64,000 nt of DNA from Lonicera japonica (Eukaryota > Streptophyta > Magnoliopsida > Dipsacales > Caprifoliaceae), in contig CM038467.1 of assembly GCA_021464415.1 (NCBI GenBank), forward strand, positions 55,572,734 to 55,636,733. The letters run 5' to 3'. Shown here in pieces: positions 37,050 to 48,925 of this stretch. A program made the position numbers and the translations under genes. Positions within the stretch are counted from its first letter, which is position 1. Every line of letters begins with the position of its first letter. The notes under the pieces are model-generated. The model did no database searches and was not told the DNA's origin. It saw nothing but the letters and a program-made list of their open reading frames with translations.

Positions 37050-38329
37050 TATGCACCCTCACCAAATCATGATAGGTCATTGCCATTGTTTAGTCTATCA
37101 CCATGGTATCTGGATATCGGAACCATCGCATCTGTATCGGGTCATACTTGATACTCTGACAAATCCATTTCCAGATATGCAAAACAACATCAGTACAGGT
37201 AACACTGGTAATCCCAAAATCAACCCCATGGAACTGATGAGTATATTAACCACAAACCATGAAGAGTAGCATCCAATCGAGGGGTAATGGGAAGTATAAC
37301 CAACGAAAAATCTCTCAATGGAAGAGGAATGCTTAACGGGATGTTGACCTGTCTAGTTGAGCATCCGGGAATGTAAAAAGAAGTCTCTCAAAGAGGATAT
37401 GGATGTACTTCTAACCACCCATACTACGATCATCGTCCACAAGCACCACCAAGGATTATCCTAACTGATCAAGGCAAAGGACTCAGAAATTCGTACCGTC
37501 TAATCAAAAGAGGTCATACCAGCAGCCAAAGCATAATAACACCGCAAGAAAAACTCACTCGAATCCCAAGGTAAATGAGGGTTCACATACTTAAACCTCT
37601 TCGTAAGCCACATATACAAAAGGTAAGAACTGGCACGAAAAAAATCAACATGTCCGTAAATGAGGTCATCCAAGACATTCAGTGTCTCCGCCAATATAAT
37701 CGGAGTCACCAAATACCTGCGAGGAGCCTCAACTACCACCAAAATAATCAAGGGATCAATTAATAACGCATCTCCAGTAACCAACAACATCGGGCAAACG
37801 TGCAAATAATAAAGGCTACAATACTACCACGGTAAAAGGCAGGATCATCTCCATGATGAGTAAAAAATCTAATCATCATGCCTAAATATGGAGATGGCCA
37901 TCCACGATCATAACTCGACAATGTGACTCCCTTAACCTCAACTGCTCCGCTAGAATAACGCGAGGGCTACAACCATCCTCAAGAGAGGCTAACGGCTATG
38001 AGATCTCCTATCTCATTAACACCATAAACTCCTCAATGGTAGGACATAGCTCGTTCGGACCAAGCAAAACAATGGTCCTCAGGATCCCAAAAATCGAATG
38101 CGCCACGAAGGAAAGACCAATTGATCTCATGGGGGCCAACCGATGAAGATGACTTAAGTAGCCCCAGGTTGGGACCACAATCATCATTCCCAAGTGTCAA
38201 ATACTCTTCTAGAAAAGTATGTGCATGCACAGTCCAAAAAATAGACATTACGAGTATTTCAAGGGCTTTCTGATATTTTAAGGTAAAATCAAATGTGCTA
38301 ATAGTGAAAGAAAAGGACAAATCCCGCAT
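37050..38329 (-). pseudogene. Antisense DUF7745-like gene remnant (homologue of gene A)
   Basis: Minus-strand frames show homology to gene A at 17131-18387: NWSFLRGAFDFWDPEDHCF and NELCPTIEEFMVLM near 38060-38130, then PIILAETLNVLDDL and YLLYMWLTKRF near 37590-37720. NELCPTIEEF is closer to the usual DUF7745 signature than the copy in the large element. Frameshifts occur near 38040 and elsewhere. Its position and orientation after integrase are the same as in the large element. Confidence 0.7.
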
Positions 38330-38371
38330 TGTTTATAAGTTACTTCGCATGGTAACCGTATGGTACCCAAA

Positions 38372-38385
38372 CTGCCGTACGACAG
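38372..38385 (-). promoter_or_regulatory. Palindrome upstream of the older antisense gene
   Basis: CTGCCGTACGACAG is a near-perfect dyad around CGTACG, 43 nt upstream of the ATG at 38329 on the minus strand. A TATA-like TTTATA core (38332-38337) lies between them. Its place resembles the TGTCGCGCGACA site of gene A, but the sequence differs. Confidence 0.35.
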
Positions 38386-38740
38386 GGATCCTGCGGCACC
38401 CTTCCTTACTTTGCATAATTTTGAACTTTTTTAGAAAATATCACTGTATCATATTTTAAAAGAACTACCGGACATATTTGAAAAGAATGATCATAGATTG
38501 TATACCTGCATATAAATCTGGTGATAACTTGTGCCTTTTTAAATAACAAACATTACAATAATGCATATTTAAATTAATCACTTTTCATAACTTAGTTTTC
38601 CATAAACATAAAATAATATATTCCTAAATCCATAACTTAAACACATCTCATGGACAAAACCAAAACAAGACATGTTATCAAATATCAGACTAAACAAGTT
38701 TTTAGCAAACTAAATCCAAAATATTTAATAATACATAATA
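38386..38740. other. AT-rich spacer
   Basis: No gene or repeat is recognisable. It corresponds to the spacer between antisense genes A and B. Confidence 0.4.
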
Positions 38741-38995
38741 AACTAAGCCAGCGAGGGTGGGGGATCCATGGAATGCGGACACTTCGACTGCTCCTCTATC
38801 CTACACCCTTGGAAAGACTCTCCTCCTGTGCACGACTGCGACTCTGTGTCGAAGGAGGAGGCCTGGATGCCTTAGCTAAATGTTGTGCAACACCATGAAC
38901 CCATTAAGACAGAGCCACTGAACGCGACTGAGAGCGAGATGGGCAATATGTAATCAATGTCTCTCTTGCAAGCCAACGCTTGATATGTGTTGTGC
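38741..38995 (-). pseudogene. Remnant of the last exon of antisense gene B in the older element
   Basis: On the minus strand a serine/arginine-rich reading (SRSQSR and SRSRAQEESLSKG) ends near 38756, resembling the SR-rich C-terminal exon of gene B at 18799-19167. The PMD exons are absent because the element is cut off by the LINE junction. Confidence 0.4.
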
Positions 38996-39019
38996 TTGCT
39001 TGGGTGGTGGTGTAAATTA

Positions 39020-39724
39020 CAAATCAAGTACACTCAAATTACAGCATAACGAGCCTAATTTTTACCTCGAGAAACAAGTTCAAAAAATCGCACAGGTTTG
39101 GGTTCAGTTCTACAGTCTAATTTTGGATTATTGGCACACCGATATATTGCTTGCCATTATTAAGTGTGTGGGTATTCCGTTGCATATATACCAGGCCACG
39201 TCTATTAAAGATCTAGGTATGTATACTTGGGTTCTGGTTGAGGTTGACTTTAGTAAACACCTTTGTTATAATCTCACGATGGAGAGGACTGGGGTTTGTA
39301 ACAAGATAAATGTAGCCTATGAGGACCTACCTAAGCATTGCTCATTTATCATTTGGTTGGCCATACGCTTTTCAAATATAAGGAGGCACGTCGACAGTTG
39401 AGAGTATTATTCCCGTAGAGAATAAAGAAGGTGATCAACCCCATGCTCGCCAACTGATGGTAGCCAAGGTCGCTCCCGTTCTTGTCGTCATAAAAGAAAA
39501 GTCTTAACTAGGCAGGAATACAGGCCAATGAATCGTATTTTGGCCCCTATTGATATTGGTACAACATCCCAGGTTGTGCCAGTGATTTTGGGTATGGATA
39601 TGCATGTAGGAAAGATGGCCTCAGGTTCGAAGTTTGATAGTTCTATAGTTATGATTGATGGAGATGCAAATATAGGATCGTTTGATATTGCGTATAGATT
39701 GAATAAAATACATTACTAAAACCT
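39020..39724 (+). pseudogene. LINE ORF1 remnant (DUF4283 type)
   Basis: KIAQVWVQFYSLILDYWHTD, LLAIIKCVGIPLHI, YTWVLVEVDFSKHL and VAYEDLPKHCSF are hallmark motifs of plant LINE ORF1 proteins, which bind LINE RNA. The zinc-knuckle cysteines after PKHCSF are partly lost. More ORF1-like sequence (RPMNRILAPIDIG) runs to about 39720 in another frame. Confidence 0.8.
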
Positions 39725-41110
39725 ATAAGAATAAATAGATTTGACCTTTGTGAATCATGTGGAGGATATATATGACGAGACTAGGGTTTGAAAGCATCAG
39801 ATTGTGATCTGGTCAGATTTTTTCAATTCTCGCTGGGCAACAAAAATTGATCATTTTCGCTATCGAAATGACATCTGATCGTCCTGATTTTTCAAGTGAC
39901 AATAGTAACTTTGCGTTTCGAACGAAATATTCAAAAATCAGCCCGATCCAACAGTGAGAACAAAAGTTATGATTGATTTACGATTACAGTACTAAAAACG
40001 TAAAGATTTTCTACCGTATTCCTTTTGCCATCAAATCTTGCACCGAGTGTGGGCTATGTTATCACCAAGATTTTCTCCTCTCTCAATAAAATAAACTCGT
40101 ACTCATGAGAATTATTGTTATGATGGAAGAGACAAGGCCGGCGTATATATAAGAATACGATAGGGACCTTAAGGAGAAATAAGTGTTTGGGCTTCCTATG
40201 GAAAGTTGGAATCCTAATTCCACTATGAATTAGTTCCTTTCATAAATTATAATTTGCACTACTAAAGAATTATAATTGCACTCCCGTCCTTATCTTAAAA
40301 TTTTATTTCGAGCTCCTTGTTATTAAATACTTATTATTTCCCCCACGTTAAGATTACAGATAACCCTCATTTAAACTAAATTACTGACAATTATATTTAA
40401 ATGACTTCTTAATCCTTGAGCCTACCACTTAACTTATTTGACATGTCGGATTAACATAATCCACATGCAGGGTTTGACATGATCAAAACTTATAAGCTTC
40501 TCAAGGGGCTATCATCAATCCGTATACCGGGACGTGGATTCCGTCAATAATTAATATTCATCATACATATTGTGTCATCATCCAATTCACGAAGATTATT
40601 GATCCATAAATGAATCTTACTCTTAATGAGTCAAAACAACAAACACTACATATATATATATGTCTATTAATTATTTCAAGATTAAGAGTATAAGTAATCA
40701 TAATAACCATGGGATTTTTAATTGTTTTATATAGTCAGTATAAAAACAATTAACCCAAACTGGTCCTATTCAATACACACAAAATGTACTAGCACAACGA
40801 GTTAAAACTATACCGTTTCTTGTAGTCAAGATAAACTACTAAAAGTTGTGCTACAATCCTATCGATGGGTGTCTAATTCCATTTAAGACTGTGAACCATT
40901 AAACTTATATTCCACAAGAACCGATGATATGATCTTCTGTGTGTAAGCTATACTCTACACACCAATTCATCTACTATATGGAATAAAAGACACACATGCA
41001 TAATATTTAAATAAATAATATAATGCAACCATTGCCTATAAAGATTCTTATTAAAATAGCAAAACCAAGTTTATAAAATATCCAAACCAATAAGAAAATT
41101 ATGACTTTTA
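39725..41110. mobile_element. Insertion of unrelated non-coding repeat DNA in the LINE
   Basis: There is no coding capacity. It contains a GGCCGGCGTATATATAAG stretch near 40136 and phrases such as CTCAAGGGGCTATCATCAA and CCGTATACCGGGACGTGG, which I associate with non-coding LTR sequence of plant retrotransposons. A solo LTR is plausible, but I could not fix termini or a target duplication; boundaries are approximate. Confidence 0.35.
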
Positions 41111-41454
41111 GTATATCACTCTACCAATGATGCCACTCTCTGAGATGGTTTTGAGTGCTTCGGCAATAGGCACAATGGATATACCAACAATTTTGGGCTA
41201 AAGTTTGATTCAGGGCTTGGCAGACGCCACAATTAATGTTTTGGGACAAGTGTCATCTTTATTGTATGATCCAAAAGTCACAAAATTTGGGATCAGTTAT
41301 GGGTATGACAAGGGATATGGGTTATGGTTTGCCCTTATAGCATGCCATGTGCCCTACTGGGTCTACATCTCCTCAGTTCTTTAGTCTGAAGTACGTCCCA
41401 GATGATCAAATTGGTCCTTTCCACTCTATTTACATGGGTCCTCATGTTAATAAA
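41111..41454 (+). pseudogene. Probable LINE ORF1 C-terminal remnant
   Basis: A GC-richer stretch between the two insertions is followed after the second insertion by more LINE sequence. It has broken frames and no recognised domain. Placement between LINE parts is the main evidence. Confidence 0.35.
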
Positions 41455-43527
41455 TGAATAGGAAAAAAAAAGGAGTTATAACACCCAAGTGTAAGTGATC
41501 GATCCACAAGGAGGAGGGTAGATCTTTGAGCTTGGGATGTTTCTTTCAAAAGATAAAGGATAAAAATAAAAAAAGATAATTTATGGAGAGGAAGGAATTA
41601 AAATTAACATAAGAAAAGGCAATATAACTAATTAAAACATACATGCAAATAAAACTAAACCTAAAGGTAACAAAGCATTACAATGCTAAAGGAAACTAAA
41701 CTTGCATAACAAGAACATTCGAAAATGATAAATAAAATAAACAATAAAAATAACGTATTACAGTGATAAATGATAAAATGCAAGAAAAACTTTAACTAAA
41801 ATCTAGAATAAAAAGCGCTAGGGGTATCAATAAGTTCAGGGTAACGTAACGGGCAATTTGTTGGATCGGGAATCCGTTTCAAATAATTATTGATTTAAAA
41901 ATCAACCTAATATCCACAAGCTAATTGATTTCTAAAACTTTTATTTTTTGCGATACTCAATGTGTGACATGAACTATACATACCAATATTACATACCGGA
42001 ATTAATTTACGTTACTTAATTTTACCAAAAACACTTGTGTAGTGAAGTGAAGTGAAGTAGTGCTTGACACTACAAAACTTTTTATTAAAGGTGAGTTTAT
42101 AATTATTAAGTAAAAACCACAATTCAATTAAAATATGTTAAAACATGATTATAATCAAATTTGAACTAAAACGAGCGGTGGAAACACAAAATTGGCTTTT
42201 TCAGTATCAAAAAGTAAGGCTTAAAATAAGTACCAAAAATAAATTATTTATGTTTGATATCTAAAAGGACACATAACCAATTAATTTGGAGAGTACAAAC
42301 CACTCTCGAACTTGACCAATTAGGATTTAGTGCAAAAACAACAATTCAAACTAGTTTGGTTCTTTTATCGAAAAGATTTCATTAAATTTCTTATGAAAGT
42401 ATGTGATTAGCATACTAGGATAAAAATATAACTAAAATTAGCTTTATATTCACCTTTAACCAATATAAAATTAATTATAATTGAATTCGGGCCCGAAAAA
42501 TTGTCGCGTCGGCATACCCGGTCCTTACGGACCCTTAACTAACAAACCAGCCAAACACATCAAATAAATTCATTGATGGTAAATTATATGAATAAAAAAG
42601 CGTATATAAATTATAAATTGGAAAAGCAAATAAAAATCCAAACATGTAAAATTTATACGAAGAATTAACAAAGCATTAATTAAAATAAAAACCTGGAATT
42701 ACGCGTAAATAATAATGAAATCTGAAATTAATGGTCAATAATATACTCAAACCCTTCTTATCTAACTCATTATTAATACCAAAGAAAATAACAAAGTGGT
42801 ACAATCGAATTTGTAATGTTTTCAAAATGAAATAAAAAAAAAAAGACAAAGAGAGAGAGAGAGAAAAGAATAATGTGCTTCAATGAAGGCTTGAACACAG
42901 GATCTTAAGGAGGGAGCTTGTTGTGATTACCAACCAAGCTAGGATCACATTTGGTAATTTATTGCACCTTCAATTTCCTTATTCATTCATGTAAAAATCT
43001 ATTTATCCGGCATATTGTTTGTATTTACGTTGATACAAGTTTTGGCCTTCACGTAGCTAACTCAAAGATCTACAATTTCTATATCTGGAGTTTTCTTCAA
43101 ATTCCTTACAGATCAGTACCAAACTTGGTTGGAACATTAGCATTGCGCGCAGTGATTCTCTTTTTCAGCCGAAAACTTCTCGATTCAATTTGTCGAGCTA
43201 TTATTTGCTTGGGATTTCTCTATGGGTTTCTCTTGGATATTTTTATTCACTTCATTCATAATAGGGCTTGGCATGTGCTTCCAGTTCACTTCTTGAACTC
43301 AATTCAGCTTTGAATTTGACCGACAACGGCCAACTATGGGAAATTTTGCTTTTGGATTCGTATTTGTTCACTTTTAACCTATAAAAATGTTCAAATGCAC
43401 TAGAAACAAACATATTATCCATTTTATATTTAAAACTCTAATCTCAAAAATTTTGAATAATTATAATCAAATTCATGCATATCGAGCCATCTAAATAGGT
43501 ATAAAACTAAAATATTTTTGCTTAATC
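41455..43527. mobile_element. Second insertion in the LINE, about 2.07 kb
   Basis: Flanked by AATAAA on both sides (41449-41454 and 43528-43533), a possible 6-bp target duplication, though AT-rich and so weak evidence. It contains GGCCCGAAAAATTGTCGCGTC near 42490, a GA microsatellite near 42850 and a tRNA-like segment. A 120-codon open frame (42951-43313) has low-complexity hydrophobic composition and no domain; I do not call it a gene. Confidence 0.4.
42880..42950 (-). repeat. SINE-like tRNA-derived segment
   Basis: On the minus strand there is TAGCTTGGTTGG (A-box-like, 42941-42930) and GTGTTCAAGCC (B-box-like, 42898-42888), about 32 nt apart, as in pol III internal promoters. The rest does not fold as a full tRNA, so a SINE head is more likely than a gene. 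Confidence 0.4.
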
Positions 43528-46500
43528 AATAAACTATGGGATGAGTCCACAGATGTTGGTTCGAGGGATAAGACTGAGAAGGAGGATGATGGTAATGCAG
43601 ATTTAGGCTTGGAGTACATTAAAATATTAATGGGTTTGCTGGATCAGAGGCTCTCGATTCCTCCCTTGTGGATTATGCTCTAGGATTTGGGCCTTGCACT
43701 ACTCTCTGACAGCCATATATTTTTTTAGAGATGTAGGAAGAGCCTCATGTTAGTCAATTTGAGGACACTCCGGTGTGGTGTCCCACCATAACCGCTGCAA
43801 ATAGAGAGCTTTATGTTCCTCTCACGACGTCCCCAGCACTATGGTAATGAGATATGTCGATACAAATGGTAATACTACTGTTGTTTCTAAATGGACCTGT
43901 CATCATATCAACAATAAATTCACATGGCTAAAGTGGCCTCAGCTTCCAAAGCGCCTCATACGCGAAGAAACCATGTAGGTGGTTCCAAATAAAGCTCCTT
44001 TATTGGAATGTGAGTGGCTTTGGTAAGCATGGGGCTAAACACGAGCTTAAATCTCCCTGTATCATGCATCATCCATATTAGTTGGTATTTTTGAGCCGAA
44101 GATTTTGTTGTCATTTGTTCCAGTTGGTTATTAGGATTTGCTGCAATTGGCTTTTATTACGGCTTATGATAAAGGATTAACTAGAGGGGCTCGAGCATTT
44201 TACCGTCTGCTTGGGTCCTTCGTTCTCAAAGGAGTAATATCTCAGATATCATTAATCCCTCATCCCAGCAGGTTTCCATCATGGTTGCCGAGGTGTTTAC
44301 ACCTATATTACTGACTCTTGTGTATACTCGTAATGATCTGGTTCACCATAGAGATATCTGGGAGTTGGAAGCTTTGAGTGAACCTACAAAGCCTTGGACT
44401 ATTATAGGAGATTTTAATGTTGTCCTCAATATAGATGATCGTCGGGAACTCGTCAAACTTCGGTTCGGGATTGTGATGAGTTTGCCAGTATGGTTATTGG
44501 TTGTGACTTGACGCAGCTCGAGTATGGGTTTTTATTTTACTTGACACCAAGGTCTTAGGAATTGAGATTAAATCGTGTCTTTTGTAACGAGTAATGGCTA
44601 GTTTCTAGGGTACTTTGACTTATAATGCTTTGACGCAGGTAGCCATGATCACTGCTCATGCTTCTTTCTTGCCAGTATGAGGGTTTTGGAGGGCCTCGTC
44701 CCTTCAAGTTTCTTTTTTCCTGTGTTGATCAGCGGGACTTTCAGCAGGTTGTGGCGATGGCATCAGGGGAGGTTAGCCATTCAGGCGATGCTATGCATAA
44801 GCTTCATTCTATGCATAAGCACCTTTGACAATGGATACATATTTAGAACTGTGAGTAGTTTGGGTTAGTCTATGAGAGGGTCAAGATAGCTAAAAGCAGT
44901 TGGATGACATTTAGAGAGATTTTTATCTTCATGGTGCTTCTGAGGCACGTCTTTAGGCTTAATTGGGTGCTCAAAAAGCTTATCTTAATACTCTTAGAGA
45001 TGAGGATAGCTTTTGTCGGGATATGGCTCATATGAGTTAGCTTTTTGATGGTGGTTTTCATACTTACTTATCTAATAGAGTGGCCAGGCAATGGGCTGCT
45101 TTTGCTTTTTACTCATCTCTCTATCGTTCTGAACAACCTTGTGTTCAGACGGGCCTTGCTGATTGTGTTATTCCTCAACAGCTTATGAGTGAGGAGAATG
45201 ATATGTTATTTGCGGTTCTATCGAAAGATGAGTTAAGTAAGCTATCTTTGCTATGAATCCTCACTCTGCTCCTAGACTCGATAAATTTACTAGCTTATTT
45301 TATCGTTCTTGCTAGCCTATTGTTTGTGGAGATGTGGTGAGGCGATTGTGAGACTTTTTAGTAGGGTCGTATTGCTAAGGATTTAACTCCAACGTTATGG
45401 TTCTTATTCCAAAAAAGTCGGGCGTGGATCACATTTCTGATTGTAAGTCAATTGACATGGTCAACTTTGGATTTAAGATTAGTACTAAGATTCTTTTGGA
45501 TAGATTGGGTGGCATTGCTTCTCAGAATCTTTCTCCAAGTAGGCCGGGTTTGTACGAAGCAGGCATATCCATGCCTTTATCGGTTTGGTGTCTGAGTGTT
45601 ACAATATGTTGGATCGTCATATTATTAGGAGTAATATAGGGATTAAGCTTGAAATTGCCAAAGCTTTTGTACTATGGACTGGGGCTTTTTGCTCCGTATA
45701 TTTTGTGGCTTTGGTTTTGCTAATAGGTTTGTCACTTAGATTGATACTATCTTGCATTTGACTTGTCTCTTAATTAGGTAAATGAGATATCGTATGGTTA
45801 CTTTACCTGCTCCAAAGGGGTTCGCAAAGGTGATTCGCTATATCCTCTCTTATTTCGTATTGCTAAGATGTGTTAAGCCATGGGATTAGGCACCTGGTTG
45901 ATGAGGGTTAGGTTTGGACGATGTCTTATCCTTGTAATTACAGTGCTTTTACTCATATGATGTACACTTGATGATATTATTTTTTTTGTCAGGGTAATCA
46001 TTCTACACTTTCCAATCTCATGGAGCATTTTCAGGAGTATGGTACTTGCTTAGGGCAGATTGTTAAGAGGCAGAAGTCGTAGGTTTTCATTGGTAAAGGG
46101 GCTCAGGGTTGTCCGCATCATATTAGCTCTCTTATTGTCCCCTTTTCCTATTTGGGTGTTCCTATATATATTCGTTGGAAATTGAGGCGAGTACACTTCT
46201 AAGGCTTAGTTGATCATGCTGGAGCTAAGATGGCTAGTTGGTTAAAAAGTTTATTTCTATGGTAAGTCGGGTTTAGCTAATTAGGTCGGCGGTTCAGCCT
46301 CTTCTCTTTCATAGTTTCATGCTCTATAAGTAGCCAGCTCTTCTTATTAATTAGTTGGATGAGCAATTTTGTTTGTCTTGGTGATCCTCAAGTTGAGAAA
46401 CTGATTAATGTTGCTTGGCATCGGATATGCACTTCCCTCGAGGCAGTTAGTATGGGTATTTGTGACTTGGGTCTTTTGAATAGGGCGGATATTATTCGAT

Positions 46501-47890
46501 TTGTTTGGGACACTATACACACTAGGTCCACATGGTAGGCTATTTCGGTCATTGAGTTGCATGCCAAATGGATCATTGGTAATGGCTATTTTGTCAGGTT
46601 CTAGTGCTCCAATTGGCTTGGCAACACTCTTTTGTGAACCCTCCTGATTCAGGATGAGGAAGATTTCTTTATGCATGTCTGTGACTTCATTATCGATGGG
46701 AGGTGGATATTTCAGCTGAGTTTTTGGAGGCTTTCCCTGAAGTTGCAGATAGTATTTGAAAGGTTCCTCTTCCGTTTTGAGATGTTGAAGATACTCTTAT
46801 TTGGTCTTACTTCTCTGCATGTGACTTCTTTGTTGGTATTCCTTATTAGTTTTTTCGGCCATTTGTTTTGGTTTTTTGGGCTCGTCAATTGTGGGGCCCA
46901 TACACCCCGTCACGGATCTCTACCTTTATGTAGCAGTTATTGCATGGGCATTTATCTACTCAGTATATTTTACAATCATATGGTCGCTCTATGGCCAATA
47001 GGTATCCTATATGCGAGAGTAACTCGGAGTCTATAGCACATTTGTTTCTCTCTTTCCCTTCTGTGGTGGTGGATTAGCAAGTTGTTTGTGGTTTTTGAGG
47101 TGTTGTTTTAAACATTTGACATGATTATTAATATGTGGTTATTTGTTTCTCGCTAGTCATTTTATCCTCACATTTTCGTGTATGGGTGGTTGCGATGCTT
47201 TATATATGGGATTTTAATTGGCATGCTCAAATATGAGGGTTTTCTAGGAGAGACAGTTCACCTTTCACCATTACCCGACCTCCTTAACTGACCGGTTGCG
47301 TATTGTTTTAGTCATTGCCAAGGGTCATTTGGTTATGCTTCATCGGATCTTTCTATTCTTTGTGGTCTTGGTGTGCATGCCTCGTCGTGCCCCTTTATCT
47401 ATCCCGCTTTTTAGCTTCATCCTCAAATTGGTTGGGTGAAGCTAAATATGGACAGTATGGCTCAAGGTGCCCTAGGTATAGCTGCGACTGGGGGCGCTTT
47501 CAAATATCACAAGGGGGTTGTTATTGGTGCATATTGTTTTTATGTTAGGATTGGTATGGCCTTCCTTAAGGAGACTTCTACTCTTATTTGGAGTTTTTGT
47601 ATACTTATTAGCATGGTTGGCACAGACTTCAGATTGAACTCGATTCGATGGCTGTTCTTCAGTAATTGCAATCCTCCTATTATCGGCCTCCTTGGCGTGC
47701 TACCATGAGGTGGGATAACGGCAAGCAACTTCTTTCTAACATGCATTTTTATTATTCCCATATCTATAGATAGGGCAATGCTATGGTAGATCGTATTATT
47801 TTTGTGGGGCTCGATCATAAGACTCCATTTTGGTGGGATTCAACTCTTACAAAGACGGTCGCTTTAGTAGAGCGAGACATGTCCTTACTT
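43528..47890 (+). pseudogene. LINE ORF2 remnant: endonuclease, RT, zf-RVT, RNase H
   Basis: The endonuclease start is near 43998 (LLYWNVSGFGKHGAK) with PWTIIGDFNVVLN near 44392. Reverse transcriptase runs at about 45240-46330, with FGFKISTKILLDRLG near 45468 and a SRHIHAFIGLVSECYNMLD stretch near 45560 in another frame. A zf-RVT-like region lies near 46890-47060. RNase H begins with GWVKLNMDSMAQGALG near 47427. The function would be target-primed reverse transcription. Dozens of stops and shifts make it dead. Confidence 0.75.
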
Positions 47891-48360
47891 CCTAATTATA
47901 GATTTAGATTACATTAGCTATATCTATGTTTTTCTTTTGCTAGTAATCTCCTTTTAGACCTTTTTGCGTAGTTTTGGTGTGCTGATTTATCAAGCCCTTT
48001 GGATTATTATTATTTTTTTTCCTTTTACCGGTTTCATACAGAGGTCAAGTCCATATCCCCTTTCCGTTTCAGTGTGTACCCATGAGATTGGGCTTTTTAG
48101 ACTCACTTATTTCTTTATTTTAATAATATAACACTCTAGTGCCCCTCTTTTACGAGGGCTTGAGCCTCTTTTTTTTTTCCTTTTAAATATATATATATAT
48201 ATCCATTTGATCCCAAATTAAAAGGTTTTCTTTATAAATAAATAAATAAGTGAAGTTTTGATGAGGACGTATGGAGTATTATTAAGGAAATACTCAGGTA
48301 GGGTTAATGATAACTTGATAATCAATAGTTTTTGTTCTTATAAACAAAGTATAAATGTAT

Positions 48361-48590
48361 ACTTGGTTCCTAGAAATCGAGTGGTGTTCATCATACTCGA
48401 CCCAAATGAACCGAGTAAAGCACACATCACTCTGTCCTAAGGAACCGAGTCAAGTGGAACTGAGAATGGAGAACCAACATACATATGCACAATACAACAT
48501 ATTTGGTTCCTTAGGATCGAGTATAAAGCCTTAGACTCGGTTCCTTAGGACTGAGTATGATGCATACCACTTGGGTCTTAGGAACCGAGT
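48361..48590 (+). repeat. Regular array of 22-bp near-palindromes, 34-bp period
   Basis: Six 22-bp near-palindromes start at 48361, 48395, 48429, 48501, 48535 and 48569, giving spacings of 34, 34, 72, 34 and 34 bp. The core is GGTTCCTTAGGAACC, bordered by ACTC and GAGT. A decayed seventh unit may fill the 72-bp gap (48455-48480). The 12-bp spacers are dissimilar. It belongs to the element extending to 48925. Confidence 0.8.
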
Positions 48591-48925
48591 ATATCGTCAT
48601 TCATGGTGAAAAAATTGTATTAGTCTTTGATTGGAGAAAAAAAAGGATGAAGGTAGAGAGAGCACACTATTTAGAACATGCATAATCTTTGATTTATGTA
48701 ATCAGAAGTTGGAAGATGATTAAACATGAGATTTGTGAGGTTGGTGGAGTAATTTGATTTGTTTTTTTAATTGTAAAGTGAGAGAGTGGAGTGGTAAGAA
48801 TTTAGTGTTTTTAATTTAGATTAACATTAATTAATCTTAAAATTAAATATGGAATTGTATAAGTATTAGGAAGAGAGAATATGGAGTGTTAGAGAGTGAA
48901 ATAGCGTGTGTCTATAGCAGCCGCC
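48591..48925 (-). mobile_element. Candidate non-autonomous element with palindrome array (copy 2)
   Basis: Read on the minus strand, the edge at 48925 is GGCGGCTGCTATAGACAC, resembling the edge of copy 1 (GGGTGGTGCTATTGCCAC at 1170). About 330 bp of AT-rich sequence follows and then the palindrome array. No protein is encoded. The class is uncertain. Confidence 0.45.

Larger units (their letters stand above)
28860..39000 (+). mobile_element. Older, 3'-truncated Tat-lineage retrotransposon
   Basis: It has one LTR, PBS, leader, gag, pol with second RNase H, integrase and then antisense accessory remnants, the same order as the 18.7-kb element. Protein-level similarity to that element is clear throughout, but stop codons and frameshifts are far denser and the DNA is AT-richer, so it is older or from a diverged family. 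Sequence related to the last exon of antisense gene B runs to about 38995, where LINE sequence starts. No 3' LTR was found in the window. Confidence 0.88.
39020..48190 (+). mobile_element. Decayed L1-type LINE with two internal insertions
   Basis: It carries ORF1 with a DUF4283-like start, then endonuclease, reverse transcriptase, zf-RVT and RNase H pieces in the expected order, all on the plus strand. Many stops and frameshifts. It appears 5'-truncated and joins the older Tat element near 39010. The 3' part ends in T-rich and (TA)n sequence near 48190. Insertions interrupt it at about 39725-41110 and 41455-43527. Confidence 0.8.

Noticed and set aside
42951..43313. 120-codon plus-strand frame rich in F, I, L
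   Set aside because: AT-rich composition artefact within an insertion in a LINE; no domain and no signal-peptide logic.
48361..48590. CRISPR-like array of regularly spaced palindromes
   Set aside because: The window is plant nuclear DNA, units are diverged, spacers are 12 bp and there are no cas genes. I report it as a transposon-type palindrome array instead.
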